Made by a program: the position numbers and the translations under genes | The notes under the pieces: model-generated | The model's input: the letters and a program-made list of their open reading frames with translations, nothing else | The model's database searches: none | What the model was told of the DNA's origin: nothing | Shown here: positions 18,264 to 27,622 of the stretch, one piece after another | How positions within the stretch are numbered: the stretch's first letter is position 1 | How the letters are laid out: every line of letters starts with the position of its first letter | Assembly: GCA_031258715.1 (NCBI GenBank) | Contig: JAIRMN010000194.1 | Span: 1 to 36,725, forward strand | Reading direction: 5' to 3' | Origin: Zoogloeaceae bacterium | GTDB lineage: Bacteria > Pseudomonadota > Gammaproteobacteria > Burkholderiales > Rhodocyclaceae | Length of the DNA stretch: 36,725 nt

Positions 18264-18278
18264 GGGCAGTCACTGCCC
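18264..18278 (-). promoter_or_regulatory. Perfect dyad in the rpsU leader
   Basis: GGGCAGT-c-ACTGCCC is a perfect 7-bp inverted repeat with a one-base centre, placed between the rpsU promoter and its ribosome site. With so small a centre it could serve as a protein operator, or in RNA form a stem with a slightly opened loop. It is not followed by a T-run. Confidence 0.45.
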
Positions 18279-18314
18279 GGTTAATCGTTTCGTCCGGCAA
18301 GACGAAAAACTACG

Positions 18315-18320
18315 ATTATA
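18315..18320 (-). promoter_or_regulatory. Candidate rpsU operon promoter (-10)
   Basis: The minus strand carries a perfect TATAAT, about 75 bases before the rpsU start codon. The -35 region at the right distance is a poor match (CGCGCT-like), so activity would depend on the -10 or on an activator. Confidence 0.5.
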
Positions 18321-18554
18321 GCGTTCTTTTCCAAAAAAGCGCGGTTTTTTCGCCCCCATGCGCGACAAGGGATGACGACAGGGCTTTTCATGCGATGGCG
18401 CTGCCGTGCGCATGGTTTTCATCGCCGCCCAATCTTGATAATCAACTTTAACTTCAAGTTATCGGATATTGATTTTAAAGAAAAATATGTTCCGATTTTG
18501 CATTCAAAATCACGGCTAAGTCCTTGTCTTGATTCAAAATTTTGTAAAAAGTGC

Positions 18555-18583
18555 TTGCATTGGGTTGGAGAGTGTCTTAAAGT
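18555..18583 (+). promoter_or_regulatory. Candidate mraZ/dcw operon promoter
   Basis: TTGCAT (18555-18560) and TAAAGT (18578-18583) are separated by 17 bases, each with four or five matches to the sigma-70 consensus. Transcription would begin near 18590, inside the box array, so a protein bound to the boxes would block it. This is the only strong-looking promoter found for the dcw cluster. Confidence 0.5.
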
Positions 18584-18626
18584 GGATAAATGTGTTAAAA
18601 AGTGGAGCAAAAGTTCATAAAAGTGG
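18569..18626 (+). promoter_or_regulatory. Phased MraZ-box-like repeats
   Basis: Pentamers AGTGT (18571), AGTGG (18581), TGTGT (18591), AGTGG (18601) and AGTGG (18622) start exactly 10, 10, 10 and 21 bases apart and are mostly preceded by A-runs. MraZ proteins bind direct repeats of this kind before their own gene (TGGGN at 10-bp steps in E. coli, AAAGTG[T/G] in mollicutes). The array overlaps the promoter, which suggests self-repression by the product of the next gene. Confidence 0.6.
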
Positions 18627-18643
18627 GCTTCGTGGCTATCGAC

Positions 18644-19081
18644 ATGTTTCAGGGAACCGCAACGCTTACGCTGGACGCCAAGGGGCGCTTCGCCATTCCG
18701 GCCTTGCACCGGGAGGCGCTTGCGCGGACGGGTGAGGAGGCATTGACCATCACGGCGCATCCGGATGGCTGCCTCTTGCTTTATCCGCGTTCCGTCTGGC
18801 AACAGGTGCAGGAAAAGCTGATGCGCTCGACGATCCAGGACGCGCAACGGTTGAAGCGGATACTGAACGGCAACGCGCGCGACGACATGATGGATTCGGC
18901 GGGGCGTCTCTTGATTGCGCCGGAACTGCGCAAGCTCGCGCGACTGGAAAGGAAGATCGTCATGGCCGGCATGGGCAAGCGTTTCGAACTCTGGGACGAG
19001 GCGGCCTGGGAGCGGCAAAACGATTTGAGCGTGGAGGTGAAATCCCTGATGCCGCCGGGCCTTGAGGATTTGTTGCAATGA
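18644..19081 (+). CDS. mraZ: Transcriptional regulator MraZ
   Basis: A 145-residue DNA-binding protein with two AbrB-like MraZ domains, first gene of the dcw cluster and usually a repressor of it. The first half shows [19 protein letters not shown]; the second repeats the pattern with [17 protein letters not shown]. The start ATG 18644 matches the family beginning. GTG 18632 and GTG 18602 are also in frame, but the latter lies inside the box array; none has a clear Shine-Dalgarno sequence. The stop overlaps rsmH as ATGA. Confidence 0.94.
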   Translation: MFQGTATLTLDAKGRFAIPALHREALARTGEEALTITAHPDGCLLLYPRSVWQQVQEKLMRSTIQDAQRLKRILNGNARDDMMDSAGRLLIAPELRKLARLERKIVMAGMGKRFELWDEAAWERQNDLSVEVKSLMPPGLEDLLQ

Positions 19082-20037
19082 GCGAAGCCCTGACGCATGT
19101 CACCGTTTTGCGAGAAGAAGCGGTCATGGCGCTGGACATGCGGCCGGAAGGGGTTTATCTCGACGCCACCTTTGGGCGTGGCGGGCACAGCCGGGCAATC
19201 CTGGCGCGTCTTGGAGAGGACGGACGGCTCTTGGCGTTTGACCGTGATCCGGAAGCGATTCGCGCCGGCAAAGGCATTTGTGACACGCGTTTCACGTTGT
19301 TGCATCGTCCTTTTGCCGAATTGCGAGAGGGCGCGTTGGCGGCGGATTTTTCCGCATTCGATGGCATATTGTTCGATCTGGGAGTATCCGGCCCGCAGTT
19401 GGACGATGGGAAGAGGGGGTTCAGTTTCCGGCGCGACGCGCCGCTCGACATGCGCATGGACACCACGCGCGGCGAGACGGCGGCTGAGTGGCTGGCGCGG
19501 GCCGAAATCAGGGAAATTACGGAGGTCATCAGAAACTATGGCGAAGAACGGTTTGCTTTCCAGATTGCAAAGAAGATTGTGGCTTTTAGGGCCAAACGGC
19601 CTGTTGCAAGCACCGGGGAATTTGCCGCGCTTGTACGCGAAGCCGTGCGCGCCCACGAGCCGGGGCAGGACCCGGCGACACGCAGCTTTCAGGCTTTACG
19701 GATTCATGTCAATCAGGAACTCGATCAACTCGCGTTAGCATTGCCGCAGGCGCTGGCGCTGTTGAAGGCGGGCGGGCGCCTGGTGGTGATCGCTTTTCAT
19801 TCGCTGGAAGATCGCGTCGTCAAACGCTTCCTGCGCCACGCCGCCACGCCGGACGATCTGCCGAGGAACCTGCCCTTGCGAGTCCATGAGACGCCTCAGC
19901 CGACCCTGCGTCTGATCGGACGGGCGCGGCGGGCTTCAGCGGCGGAAGTGGCGGCCAATCCGCGCGCGCGGAGCGCCGTGATGCGGGTGGGAGAAAAATT
20001 GGGCGCGCGACAGGGAGGCGTTCATGCTGCGTGTTAA
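19078..20037 (+). CDS. rsmH: 16S rRNA (cytosine-1402-N4) methyltransferase
   Basis: Methylates C1402 in the ribosomal P site using S-adenosylmethionine (formerly MraW). The 319-residue product begins [16 protein letters not shown]. The SAM motif is [14 protein letters not shown], followed by [18 protein letters not shown]. The C-terminal part has [11 protein letters not shown] and [15 protein letters not shown]. It starts within an ATGA overlap with mraZ and ends 14 bases inside ftsL. Confidence 0.97.
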   Translation: MSEALTHVTVLREEAVMALDMRPEGVYLDATFGRGGHSRAILARLGEDGRLLAFDRDPEAIRAGKGICDTRFTLLHRPFAELREGALAADFSAFDGILFDLGVSGPQLDDGKRGFSFRRDAPLDMRMDTTRGETAAEWLARAEIREITEVIRNYGEERFAFQIAKKIVAFRAKRPVASTGEFAALVREAVRAHEPGQDPATRSFQALRIHVNQELDQLALALPQALALLKAGGRLVVIAFHSLEDRVVKRFLRHAATPDDLPRNLPLRVHETPQPTLRLIGRARRASAAEVAANPRARSAVMRVGEKLGARQGGVHAAC

Positions 20038-20299
20038 CTGCTTTGTCCTGCTCCTCCTGATACTGGCTTCTGCCCTGGGAACCGTGACTGCCCAGAACGA
20101 AGCGCGCAAGCTCTACAAGGCGCTGGAGACGGAACAGGAGCGCGCGCGGCAACTGGAAGTGGAATATGGCCAGTTGCAACTGGAACTGGCGACTTGGGCC
20201 AGCCACGCGCGTATCGAGCAGATTGCGCGCGGGCCGCAGCTCAGGATGGTGGCGCCGGTGCTGAACTTGCCGGGCGCCGCGCTGGGAGGGGGGCATTGA
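20024..20299 (+). CDS. ftsL: Cell division protein FtsL
   Basis: A 91-residue bitopic membrane protein that forms the FtsQLB complex with FtsB and FtsQ and activates FtsWI. Its cytoplasmic part is only a few residues; the membrane helix is at about 6-23 and a periplasmic coiled coil follows ([20 protein letters not shown]). FtsL varies widely in sequence, so the call rests on length, topology and its place between rsmH and ftsI. The stop overlaps the ftsI start as TGATG. Confidence 0.92.
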   Translation: MLRVNCFVLLLLILASALGTVTAQNEARKLYKALETEQERARQLEVEYGQLQLELATWASHARIEQIARGPQLRMVAPVLNLPGAALGGGH

Positions 20300-22056
20300 T
20301 GTCTATCATCCGCCGCCGTCGCCGTATTGCGGTCAAAGCCCATCAGTTTGCGGAAAATCCCCTGTTGCAACTGGCCTTGCCGGACTGGCGCTCGCGCTTT
20401 GCCGTGTTGTCCATGCTCTTTTTGTTTCTGGTCTTGCTGGGACAGGCGTTCTATTTACAGGTAATCCATAACGACACCCTGCAAAAAGAGGGCAATTCGC
20501 GTTATCTGCGCGATCTGGAAGTCCCGGCTTCGCGCGGCAGGATTACCGATCGCAATGGCAATCTGCTGGCCATCAGCGCGCCAATGAAATCCGTCTGGGC
20601 CATTCCCGTCGACGCGCGTCTGGAGCTAGGGCAGCAGAAGGCGTTGGCGAAGCTCCTGGAGATGGATTCCAGGGAATTGAACCGGCGTCTGGCGTCCGGG
20701 AAAAGTTTTGTTTACCTCCGGCGGCAGGTTACGCCGGAGACGGCAGCGCGCATTGCCGCCTTGCGATTGCCGGGGGTTTTCCAGGGGGACGCGTTCCGCC
20801 GCTTCTATCCGGCGGCGGAAATGGCGGCGCATGTGGTGGGGTTTTCCGGTATCGACGACAAAGGACAGGAAGGCGTGGAGCTGGCCTTCCAGGACGAACT
20901 CACGGGCGTGTCCGGGCATCGCAGCGTCATCCGCGACCGGCGCGGACAGATTGTCGAGGATGTCAAGGGAATGCGTCCGCCGCAGGATGGGCGGGATATT
21001 CCGCTGACGCTGGACTCCAAGATTCAATACCTGGCCTTTTCCGCCGTCAAGCAGGCGGTCTATGAGCACCGGGCGCGCGCGGCGAGCGCCGTGGTGTTGG
21101 ACGCGCAAAATGGCGAGGTGCTGGCGCTTGCCAACTGGCCTTCCTACAACCCGAACGATTTTGCCCAGCGGTTCGGTTCGAAATTGCGCAATCTTGCCGT
21201 CACCGACAGTTTTGAGCCGGGTTCCACCCTAAAGCCCTTTACCGTGGCGCTGGCGCTGGAAAAAGGGCGTTACCGTTTCGACAGCTATATCGATTGTTCG
21301 CCGGGACGCCTGACCATCGGAAACGCCACCATTTCGGATACCCATGCCTACGGCCAGCTTACCCTGGCGCAGGTAATCCAGAAGTCTTCCAATGTCGGCA
21401 CGGCCAAGATCGCCGCCGCCTTCCAGCCGAAAGAAATGTGGGAGATGTTCGACAGCCTGGGCTTTGGCGCGCCGCCGGCGCTGGATTTCCCCGGCGTGGT
21501 CGGTGGACGCCTGCGTCCCTGGAAAAGCTGGCAGCCGATCGAGCAGGCCACCATGTCGTATGGTCATGGCATTTCCGCCAGCCTTTTGCAACTGGCGTCG
21601 TCCTATCTGGTTTTCGCCCGCGACGGCGATTTGATCCCACTTTCCCTGCGTTTGCGCGAGGGCGCGCCGCCGCGCGGCGTCCCGGTGTTCTCCTCGCAGA
21701 CGGCGCGTGAAATACGCGCCATGCTGGAGATGGCGGTACGTCCCGGCGGCACCGCGCCGCGCGCGCAGGTGCCAGGCTACCGCGTGGGCGGCAAGACCGG
21801 CACCGCCTACAAGATTGAAGGCATGGGCTACGCGCGCGACAAATACGTGGCTTCCTTCGTCGGCATCGCGCCCATGTCGGCGCCGCGCCTGGTGGTCGCG
21901 GTGATGATCGACGAACCCACGGCGGGACAACACTATGGCGGCACGGTGGCCGCGCCGGTATTTGCCCGGATCACGGCGGACGCGCTGCGCACCCTGGGCA
22001 TCGCGCCGGACATGATGACGCAGGTCGCCACCCTGCCCGCGGAGCCGTCGCTATGA
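20299..22056 (+). CDS. ftsI: Septal peptidoglycan transpeptidase (PBP3)
   Basis: Cross-links septal peptidoglycan in complex with FtsW. The 585-residue product has a basic cytoplasmic start (RRRRR at 5-9), a membrane helix at about 34-55, a pedestal domain (RGRITDRNGN) and a transpeptidase domain. Its three motifs are S309-T-L-K312, S363-S-N365 and K499-T-G501. The start ATG 20299 has GGAGG 9 bases before it and shares one base with the ftsL stop. The basic patch before the helix is slightly denser than usual but fits the positive-inside rule. It joins murE through ATGA. Confidence 0.97.
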   Translation: MSIIRRRRRIAVKAHQFAENPLLQLALPDWRSRFAVLSMLFLFLVLLGQAFYLQVIHNDTLQKEGNSRYLRDLEVPASRGRITDRNGNLLAISAPMKSVWAIPVDARLELGQQKALAKLLEMDSRELNRRLASGKSFVYLRRQVTPETAARIAALRLPGVFQGDAFRRFYPAAEMAAHVVGFSGIDDKGQEGVELAFQDELTGVSGHRSVIRDRRGQIVEDVKGMRPPQDGRDIPLTLDSKIQYLAFSAVKQAVYEHRARAASAVVLDAQNGEVLALANWPSYNPNDFAQRFGSKLRNLAVTDSFEPGSTLKPFTVALALEKGRYRFDSYIDCSPGRLTIGNATISDTHAYGQLTLAQVIQKSSNVGTAKIAAAFQPKEMWEMFDSLGFGAPPALDFPGVVGGRLRPWKSWQPIEQATMSYGHGISASLLQLASSYLVFARDGDLIPLSLRLREGAPPRGVPVFSSQTAREIRAMLEMAVRPGGTAPRAQVPGYRVGGKTGTAYKIEGMGYARDKYVASFVGIAPMSAPRLVVAVMIDEPTAGQHYGGTVAAPVFARITADALRTLGIAPDMMTQVATLPAEPSL

Positions 22057-23639
22057 CGCTGGCGATGAAATCGATGGCGCGCCGGGAGGAAGACCTGCAA
22101 CGCGCGCGGGAAATCCTGCGCATCCTGACGGCGGAAATCGGCGCGGCGCTGACGGGCGCTTCGAGTGACAGCCGGCAGACGCTTCCCGGCGATCTGTTCA
22201 TGGCGTTTTCCAATCACGCGGGCGATGGCCGGAAGTACATTGCCGACGCGCTCGCAAAAGGCGCGGCGGCGGTATGCTGGGAAGATAAGGACGGCTTTGT
22301 CTGGGACAGGGCGCATGGATGTCCCAACCGGGCGATGCCGGATCTGCGCGCCCTTGCAGGCCTGTTGGCGCACGAGCTTCACGGGCGGCCTTCAGAGCGA
22401 CTAAAACTCATCGCTGTTACCGGCACCAACGGCAAGACCACCATCAGCCAATGGCTGGCGTCGGCCTGGCCGGAACGTTGCGGCGTCATCGGTTCCCTGG
22501 GTGCGGGGTTTCCGGAAGATTTGCGGGGTACCGGCTTTACCACGCCGGAGGCGGCGACGCTCGCGCGTCTGCTTGATGGCATATTGGCGCGGGGCGGCAA
22601 GGCTTGCGCACTGGAAGCCAGTTCCATCGGAATCGAAGAGGGGCGGCTGAATGGCGCGACGGTGGATACAGCCATTTTTACCAATTTCACCCGCGATCAT
22701 TTCGATTATCATGGCTCGATGGCCGCTTATGCCCAAGCCAAGGAAAAGCTCTTTCACTGGCCGGGGTTGCGGCTGGCGGTCATCAATCTGGATGGCGAGG
22801 AGGGACGGCGCCTGGCGCGCGTAACGACAGCCCGGCGCGTCATCGGCTATGGCCTTCTGGGAGACCTTGACGCGGACGCGCCGCGCGCCGGAACTGGCGG
22901 AATGGAGCGTGTCGTGGCGCGGCATTTGCGCGTCACGGCGAACCGTCAGGCGTTTACCCTTTCCACGCCCTGGGGCGACGCCCAGATCGAAACGGAAGTA
23001 TTGGGCGCTTACAACATCGCCAATCTGCTGGCGGTAGCGGCAACGCTTCTGGAAGCGGGGCTTTCCATGCGCGAGACCGCATCGCGCCTGGAACGGCTTT
23101 CGCCGCCGCCGGGTCGAATGCAACGTTGCGGCGGCGCGAGTGGCGATGCCTCTGCCGCCTTGCCGCTGGTGCTGGTCGATTACGCGCACACGCCAGACGC
23201 GCTGGAGAACGCGCTGGCGGCCTTGCGCCTCTTGGCGGAGACGCGCGGCGGACAGCTGGTCTGCGTGTTCGGATGTGGCGGCGATCGTGATCGCGGCAAG
23301 CGTCCGCTGATGGGAGAAGTCGCCGCCGCCGGCGCGGACAAACTCTGGATCACCAGCGACAATCCGCGCCACGAGAATCCTTACGTCATCATCGACGACA
23401 TTCTCCAGGGCGTTCCGGCAAACGCGCCGATGGAAGTGGAGGTGGATCGGGGCAAAGCCATCCGCTGCGCCATTTTGTCGGCGGCGCAACCGGACGTGAT
23501 CCTGCTGGCGGGCAAGGGGCATGAGGACTACCAGGAAATTGGCGGGAAGCGGTATCCGTTTCACGATGGCGAAATCGCCCGGTCGGCGCTGACGACTTGG
23601 CGGCAGACACAACAATACAGGGAGGGCTGGACATCATGA
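22053..23639 (+). CDS. murE: UDP-MurNAc-L-Ala-D-Glu:meso-DAP ligase
   Basis: Adds meso-diaminopimelate to the nucleotide precursor. The 528 residues are about 30 more than E. coli MurE. The ATP loop is G124-T-N-G-K128-TT, and the DAP-selective motif D436-N-P-R439 is intact, so the wall is of the DAP type. Other signs are TNFTRDHFDYHG and LVDYAHTPDALENAL. The ATG is in an ATGA overlap with ftsI; later ATGs at codons 5 and 8 are possible. A run of charged residues (RREEDLQRARE) makes up the extra N-terminal length. Confidence 0.97.
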   Translation: MTLAMKSMARREEDLQRAREILRILTAEIGAALTGASSDSRQTLPGDLFMAFSNHAGDGRKYIADALAKGAAAVCWEDKDGFVWDRAHGCPNRAMPDLRALAGLLAHELHGRPSERLKLIAVTGTNGKTTISQWLASAWPERCGVIGSLGAGFPEDLRGTGFTTPEAATLARLLDGILARGGKACALEASSIGIEEGRLNGATVDTAIFTNFTRDHFDYHGSMAAYAQAKEKLFHWPGLRLAVINLDGEEGRRLARVTTARRVIGYGLLGDLDADAPRAGTGGMERVVARHLRVTANRQAFTLSTPWGDAQIETEVLGAYNIANLLAVAATLLEAGLSMRETASRLERLSPPPGRMQRCGGASGDASAALPLVLVDYAHTPDALENALAALRLLAETRGGQLVCVFGCGGDRDRGKRPLMGEVAAAGADKLWITSDNPRHENPYVIIDDILQGVPANAPMEVEVDRGKAIRCAILSAAQPDVILLAGKGHEDYQEIGGKRYPFHDGEIARSALTTWRQTQQYREGWTS

Positions 23640-25042
23640 TGTGCTGGTCATTGGCGCGGATTACCGGGGCGGTGTCGGGTCGTCTGGTGGCGGGCGGCGG
23701 CAACAACAGACTCAAGGGTGTGGCGACGGATACGCGCCAGGCCTGCGCGCATCGCCTGTTCATCGCTTTGCAGGGCGAGCGTTTCGACGCCCATGATTAT
23801 CTGGAGGAAGCCTTCGCCCAGGGCGCGGCGGCCTTGCTGGTGCATTCCGCGGACAAGCTGCCGCGTGGCGTTCCGGTCATCCTGGTGGAAGACACCCGGC
23901 TGGCGCTGGGAAAGCTGGCGGCGGCCTGGCGGCGCGACTACGCGCGTCCGGTGATCGCCGTAACTGGCTCCAACGGCAAGACCACCACGCGCGAAATGAT
24001 CGCCAGTATCCTGAAGACGGCCTGGGGAGAAAAAAACATCCTGACGCCGCAGGGCAATTTCAACAATGATATTGGCGTCCCGCTGACCTTGTTGCGCCTG
24101 GGCGCGGAACACGAGGCGGCGGTACTGGAAATAGGCATGAACCATCCGGGCGAGATCGACTATCTCACCCGGATCGTCCGTCCCACGGTAGCGCTCGTCA
24201 CCAATGCCCAGCGCGCCCACCTGGAAGGCCTGGGCGACCTGACTTCCGTGGCGATGGAAAAGGCGGGCATATATGACGGCCTGGAACCGGGCGGCGTTGC
24301 CCTCGTCAATAATGACGACCCGCAGGCCGCGCTCTGGCGGCGGAAAAACGCCAGCCGTCCAATGCTGACCTTTGCGCTCGATCATCCCGCCGACGTGCGC
24401 GGCAAAATCAGTCTGCATGGTCTTTCCACTCGTCTGACCCTTGTCATCGGCCAGGGTTCGCGCGACATCGAACTGCAGATTCCCGGTCGTCACAACGCCA
24501 TGAACGCCTGCGCGGCGGCGGCGGCGGGGTTGGCGACAGGGCTGGATCTGGAGACGCTGGCCGAGGGCTTGCGCCGTTTTCCGGGCGTAAATGGGCGCCT
24601 GCAACAAAAAGCCGGGCCGTATGGCGCGATCCTTCTCGATGACACATATAACGCCAATCCGGATTCGGTGCGCGCGGGCATCGATGTGCTGGCGAACATG
24701 GTAGGGCGGCAGTTTCTGGTGCTGGGCGACATGGGCGAGGTGGGCGAAGCCAGCGCCCAGTACCACGATGAAATCGGCGGCTACGCCCGAAGCATGGGCG
24801 TGGATCGCCTCTACGCGCTGGGCGAGGCCAGCGCGCAGGCGGCGCGCGGCTTTGGCAATGGGGCGCATGTTTTCAAAACGCCGGAAAAGCTGGTGAGGGC
24901 GCTTCTGGAAGAATTGCGGGATTACGTCGCGGATGACGGGCATTCCGGCACGATCACGCTCTTGGTCAAGGGTTCGCGCTTCATGCGCATGGAGCGGGTC
25001 GTCCGGCTCTTGCTGGACGCGGCAGAGGGAGGAGCAGACTGA
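23636..25042 (+). CDS. murF: UDP-MurNAc-tripeptide D-Ala-D-Ala ligase
   Basis: Adds the D-Ala-D-Ala dipeptide made by Ddl to complete the pentapeptide precursor. The 468-residue product has the substrate part [20 protein letters not shown], the ATP loop [22 protein letters not shown] and the C-terminal [14 protein letters not shown]. The start ATG 23636 follows GGAGGG by 9 bases and overlaps the murE stop (ATGA); a second ATG follows at once. The stop shares one base with mraY. Confidence 0.97.
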   Translation: MMCWSLARITGAVSGRLVAGGGNNRLKGVATDTRQACAHRLFIALQGERFDAHDYLEEAFAQGAAALLVHSADKLPRGVPVILVEDTRLALGKLAAAWRRDYARPVIAVTGSNGKTTTREMIASILKTAWGEKNILTPQGNFNNDIGVPLTLLRLGAEHEAAVLEIGMNHPGEIDYLTRIVRPTVALVTNAQRAHLEGLGDLTSVAMEKAGIYDGLEPGGVALVNNDDPQAALWRRKNASRPMLTFALDHPADVRGKISLHGLSTRLTLVIGQGSRDIELQIPGRHNAMNACAAAAAGLATGLDLETLAEGLRRFPGVNGRLQQKAGPYGAILLDDTYNANPDSVRAGIDVLANMVGRQFLVLGDMGEVGEASAQYHDEIGGYARSMGVDRLYALGEASAQAARGFGNGAHVFKTPEKLVRALLEELRDYVADDGHSGTITLLVKGSRFMRMERVVRLLLDAAEGGAD

Positions 25043-26151
25043 TGTTGCTTCTGTTTTTTCAATGGCTTGCCCAGGAGACGCAGACGCGGGCGTTTTCCGT
25101 CTTCAATTACCTCACCTTGCGTACCGTGCTGGCGGCAATGACGGCGATGTTCTTTTCGCTGGCCCTGGGGCCGAAGGTCATCCGCTGGCTGGCGGCGAAA
25201 AAAATCGGACAGGCGGTGCGCCAGTGCGGGCCAGAAACGCACCTGGCCAAATCCGGGACGCCCACGATGGGCGGCGTGCTGATTCTGGTTGCCATCGCCC
25301 TGACCACCCTGTTGTGGTGCGATCTCGCCAACCGCTATGTGTGGACGGTGCTCATCGTCATGTCGGGGTTCGGCATCATCGGCTGGTACGACGATTGGAA
25401 AAAGGTGGTCTACCGCGATCCGAAAGGACTGGCGAGTCGCTGGAAATTTTTATGGCAATCGGTGCTGGGGCTGGGCGCGGCGCTCTTTCTCGCCTTTTCC
25501 AGCAACAATCCGGCGCAGACCGAACTGATCGTGCCTTTCTTCAAGACGATCGCTTATCCGTTGGGCATCTGGGGATTCGTGGCGCTCACCTATTTCGTCA
25601 TCGTCGGAACTTCCAACGCCATCAACCTGACGGACGGACTGGATGGACTGGCGATCATGCCGACGGTGATGATCGCCGCCGCCTTCGTCATTTTCACCTA
25701 TGTGGCCGGTCATGCCAGGTATGCCGAATACCTGATCTTTCCCTATGTGTCCGGCGCGGGCGAATTGTGCATCCTCCTGGGCGCGATTGCCGGGGCGGGG
25801 CTGGGCTTTTTGTGGTTCAACGCCTATCCGGCGGAAGTGTTCATGGGCGATGTCGGGGCGCTCTCGTTGGGCGCGGCGCTGGGCTGCGTGGCGGTCATCG
25901 TGCGCCAGGAAATCGTGCTCTTCATCATGGGCGGGGTCTTCGTGGTGGAAACCCTGTCGGTCATGATCCAGGTCGGCTGGTTTCAATATACCCTGCGCCG
26001 CTACGGCGCGGGGCGGCGCATTTTCCTCATGGCGCCCCTGCACCATCATTTCGAGCAAAGCGGCTGGAAGGAAACGCAGGTGGTGGTGCGCTTCTGGATC
26101 ATCACCATCCTGCTCGTGCTCTTTGGTCTTTCCACCCTGAAACTGCGCTAG
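25042..26151 (+). CDS. mraY: Phospho-MurNAc-pentapeptide transferase MraY
   Basis: Transfers phospho-MurNAc-pentapeptide to undecaprenyl phosphate, making lipid I at the inner membrane. The 369-residue product has about ten hydrophobic helices. Motifs seen are [11 protein letters not shown] near residue 73, the Asp-rich site [22 protein letters not shown] and the HHH motif PLHHHFE. The start has GGGAGGAG just upstream and overlaps the murF stop as TGATG. Seven bases separate it from murD. Confidence 0.97.
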   Translation: MLLLFFQWLAQETQTRAFSVFNYLTLRTVLAAMTAMFFSLALGPKVIRWLAAKKIGQAVRQCGPETHLAKSGTPTMGGVLILVAIALTTLLWCDLANRYVWTVLIVMSGFGIIGWYDDWKKVVYRDPKGLASRWKFLWQSVLGLGAALFLAFSSNNPAQTELIVPFFKTIAYPLGIWGFVALTYFVIVGTSNAINLTDGLDGLAIMPTVMIAAAFVIFTYVAGHARYAEYLIFPYVSGAGELCILLGAIAGAGLGFLWFNAYPAEVFMGDVGALSLGAALGCVAVIVRQEIVLFIMGGVFVVETLSVMIQVGWFQYTLRRYGAGRRIFLMAPLHHHFEQSGWKETQVVVRFWIITILLVLFGLSTLKLR

Positions 26152-26158
26152 GGACGAC

Positions 26159-27622
26159 ATGGAACTTTCCGGCAAACGTTTTCTGGTGGCGGGGCTTGGC
26201 GAATCCGGGCTGGCGATGGCGAAATGGCTCCATCGCCAGGGCGCGCACGTGCGCGTGGCGGATAGCCGCGAAACGCCGCCGGGCCGGGCCGCCTTGCGTG
26301 CGTTCGCGCCGGAAATCAAAGTCATAACCGGCGCGTTCGCGCCGAAGACTTTTTCCGCGGTCGACGCCATTGCCCTTTCGCCTGGGCTGCCCCTGTCGAC
26401 GCCGGGAATCGCCGCTTCGGGGATTCCTGTGGTTTCGGAAGTCGATCTTTTCATGGCGGCGCTGGACGATTGCCAGCCCGGCGCGCTGGCGCTGGCGATT
26501 ACCGGCAGCAATGGCAAGACCACAACCACGGCGCTGACGGCGCATCTGCTCGAGGGTTCGGGCATTTCCGTCGTCGCTTGCGGCAATATCTCGCCTTCGC
26601 TCCTGGACGCCTTGATGGCGGCCCTGGAGGCGGGCGCGTTGCCGAAGGTCTGGGTGCTGGAACTTTCCAGCTTCCAGTTGGAAGCCAGCCGCTATCTGCC
26701 CTTTTCGGCGGCGGCGGTGCTGAATGTGGCGGAAGATCACTTGGATCGGCATGGCGACATGACGGCCTACGCGACCGCCAAAGCGCGTATTTTCCGGGGC
26801 GGCGCGAGTCAGGTGCTGAACCGCGAGGACGACTGGTCGCTCGGCATGGGCGACTGGAAGAACCTGGAACGGATGCGGACTTTCGGCCTGGACGCGCCGC
26901 CGCGCCCCGGTCATTACGGCGTCTTGGACAATGCCTTGTGTTGCGGCGAATCGGCGCTCATTTCCCTGGATGAACTGCCGCTTACGGGGGCGCACCATGT
27001 CGCCAACGTCATGGCAGCGCTGGCGCTTTGCGCGGCTATCGGCATCGACGGCAAGCGGCTCTTGCCTGCCTTGCGGGATTTCCGGGGTTTGCCGCACCGG
27101 ACCACGCTCGTGATGGAGATTGCGGGAGTGAGGTATGTCGATGATTCCAAGGGCACCAATGTCAGCGCGACGCTGGCGGCGATTCGCGGCATGGAACGAA
27201 AAGTCGCGCTGATTCTTGGCGGCGAGGGCAAGGGGCAGGATTTCGCGCCGCTCCTGCCCGTCCTGCGCCAACATGGGCGCGCCGTGGCGCTAATTGGGCG
27301 CGACGGGGCGCTGATCGGTAAGGCGATTGCGTCTTGCGGCCTGCCGATGAAATCCTGCGCCGACATGCCGGAGGCGGTACGCTGGCTTGCCAGACAGTCG
27401 CGCGCGGGCGATTGCGTCCTCCTCTCGCCTGCCTGCGCCAGTTTCGACATGTACAAGGACTACGCCGACCGCGCTGCCGCCTTTATATGCGCTGTCGAGG
27501 AAATGGCGCGAGAGAAGGCCACGCAGCCTGCCGGGGCGTCGAAGTCCGCCAAGGCATCGCAGCCCGCCAGGTCAACGAAACCCATCAGGGCGACGAAGCG
27601 CGTCCAGAGGAGGGGCGCATGA
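26159..27622 (+). CDS. murD: UDP-MurNAc-L-alanine:D-glutamate ligase, basic C-terminal tail
   Basis: Adds D-glutamate to UDP-MurNAc-L-Ala. The core has LVAGLGESG near residue 9, the ATP loop [32 protein letters not shown] and a C-terminal domain ending with LSPACASFDMYKDYADRAAAF. At 487 residues it is about 50 longer than E. coli MurD. The last ~35 residues are a low-complexity Lys/Arg/Ser/Ala/Pro tail (SKSAKASQPARSTKP), not part of the known fold. The tail shares an ATGA overlap with ftsW. It could be lost by mis-assigning the end, but the frame is continuous. Confidence 0.96.
   Translation: MELSGKRFLVAGLGESGLAMAKWLHRQGAHVRVADSRETPPGRAALRAFAPEIKVITGAFAPKTFSAVDAIALSPGLPLSTPGIAASGIPVVSEVDLFMAALDDCQPGALALAITGSNGKTTTTALTAHLLEGSGISVVACGNISPSLLDALMAALEAGALPKVWVLELSSFQLEASRYLPFSAAAVLNVAEDHLDRHGDMTAYATAKARIFRGGASQVLNREDDWSLGMGDWKNLERMRTFGLDAPPRPGHYGVLDNALCCGESALISLDELPLTGAHHVANVMAALALCAAIGIDGKRLLPALRDFRGLPHRTTLVMEIAGVRYVDDSKGTNVSATLAAIRGMERKVALILGGEGKGQDFAPLLPVLRQHGRAVALIGRDGALIGKAIASCGLPMKSCADMPEAVRWLARQSRAGDCVLLSPACASFDMYKDYADRAAAFICAVEEMAREKATQPAGASKSAKASQPARSTKPIRATKRVQRRGA

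Larger units (their letters stand above)
18242..18643. other. Divergent rpsU/mraZ control region with AT-rich island
   Basis: No gene is supported in this 400-base gap between oppositely oriented operons. It contains the rpsU leader dyad (18264-18278), a TATAAT for rpsU (18315-18320), an AT-rich island from about 18431 to 18600 that contrasts with its GC-rich surroundings, and the mraZ promoter with phased boxes (18555-18626). Inside the island, TTGAT-a-ATCAA (18435-18445) and AACTT-taacttc-AAGTT (18444-18460) are short dyads. Confidence 0.65.

Noticed and set aside
18435-18445. An FNR-type site (TTGAT...ATCAA) before mraZ
   Set aside because: The half-sites are separated by one base instead of four, so the spacing does not fit FNR.
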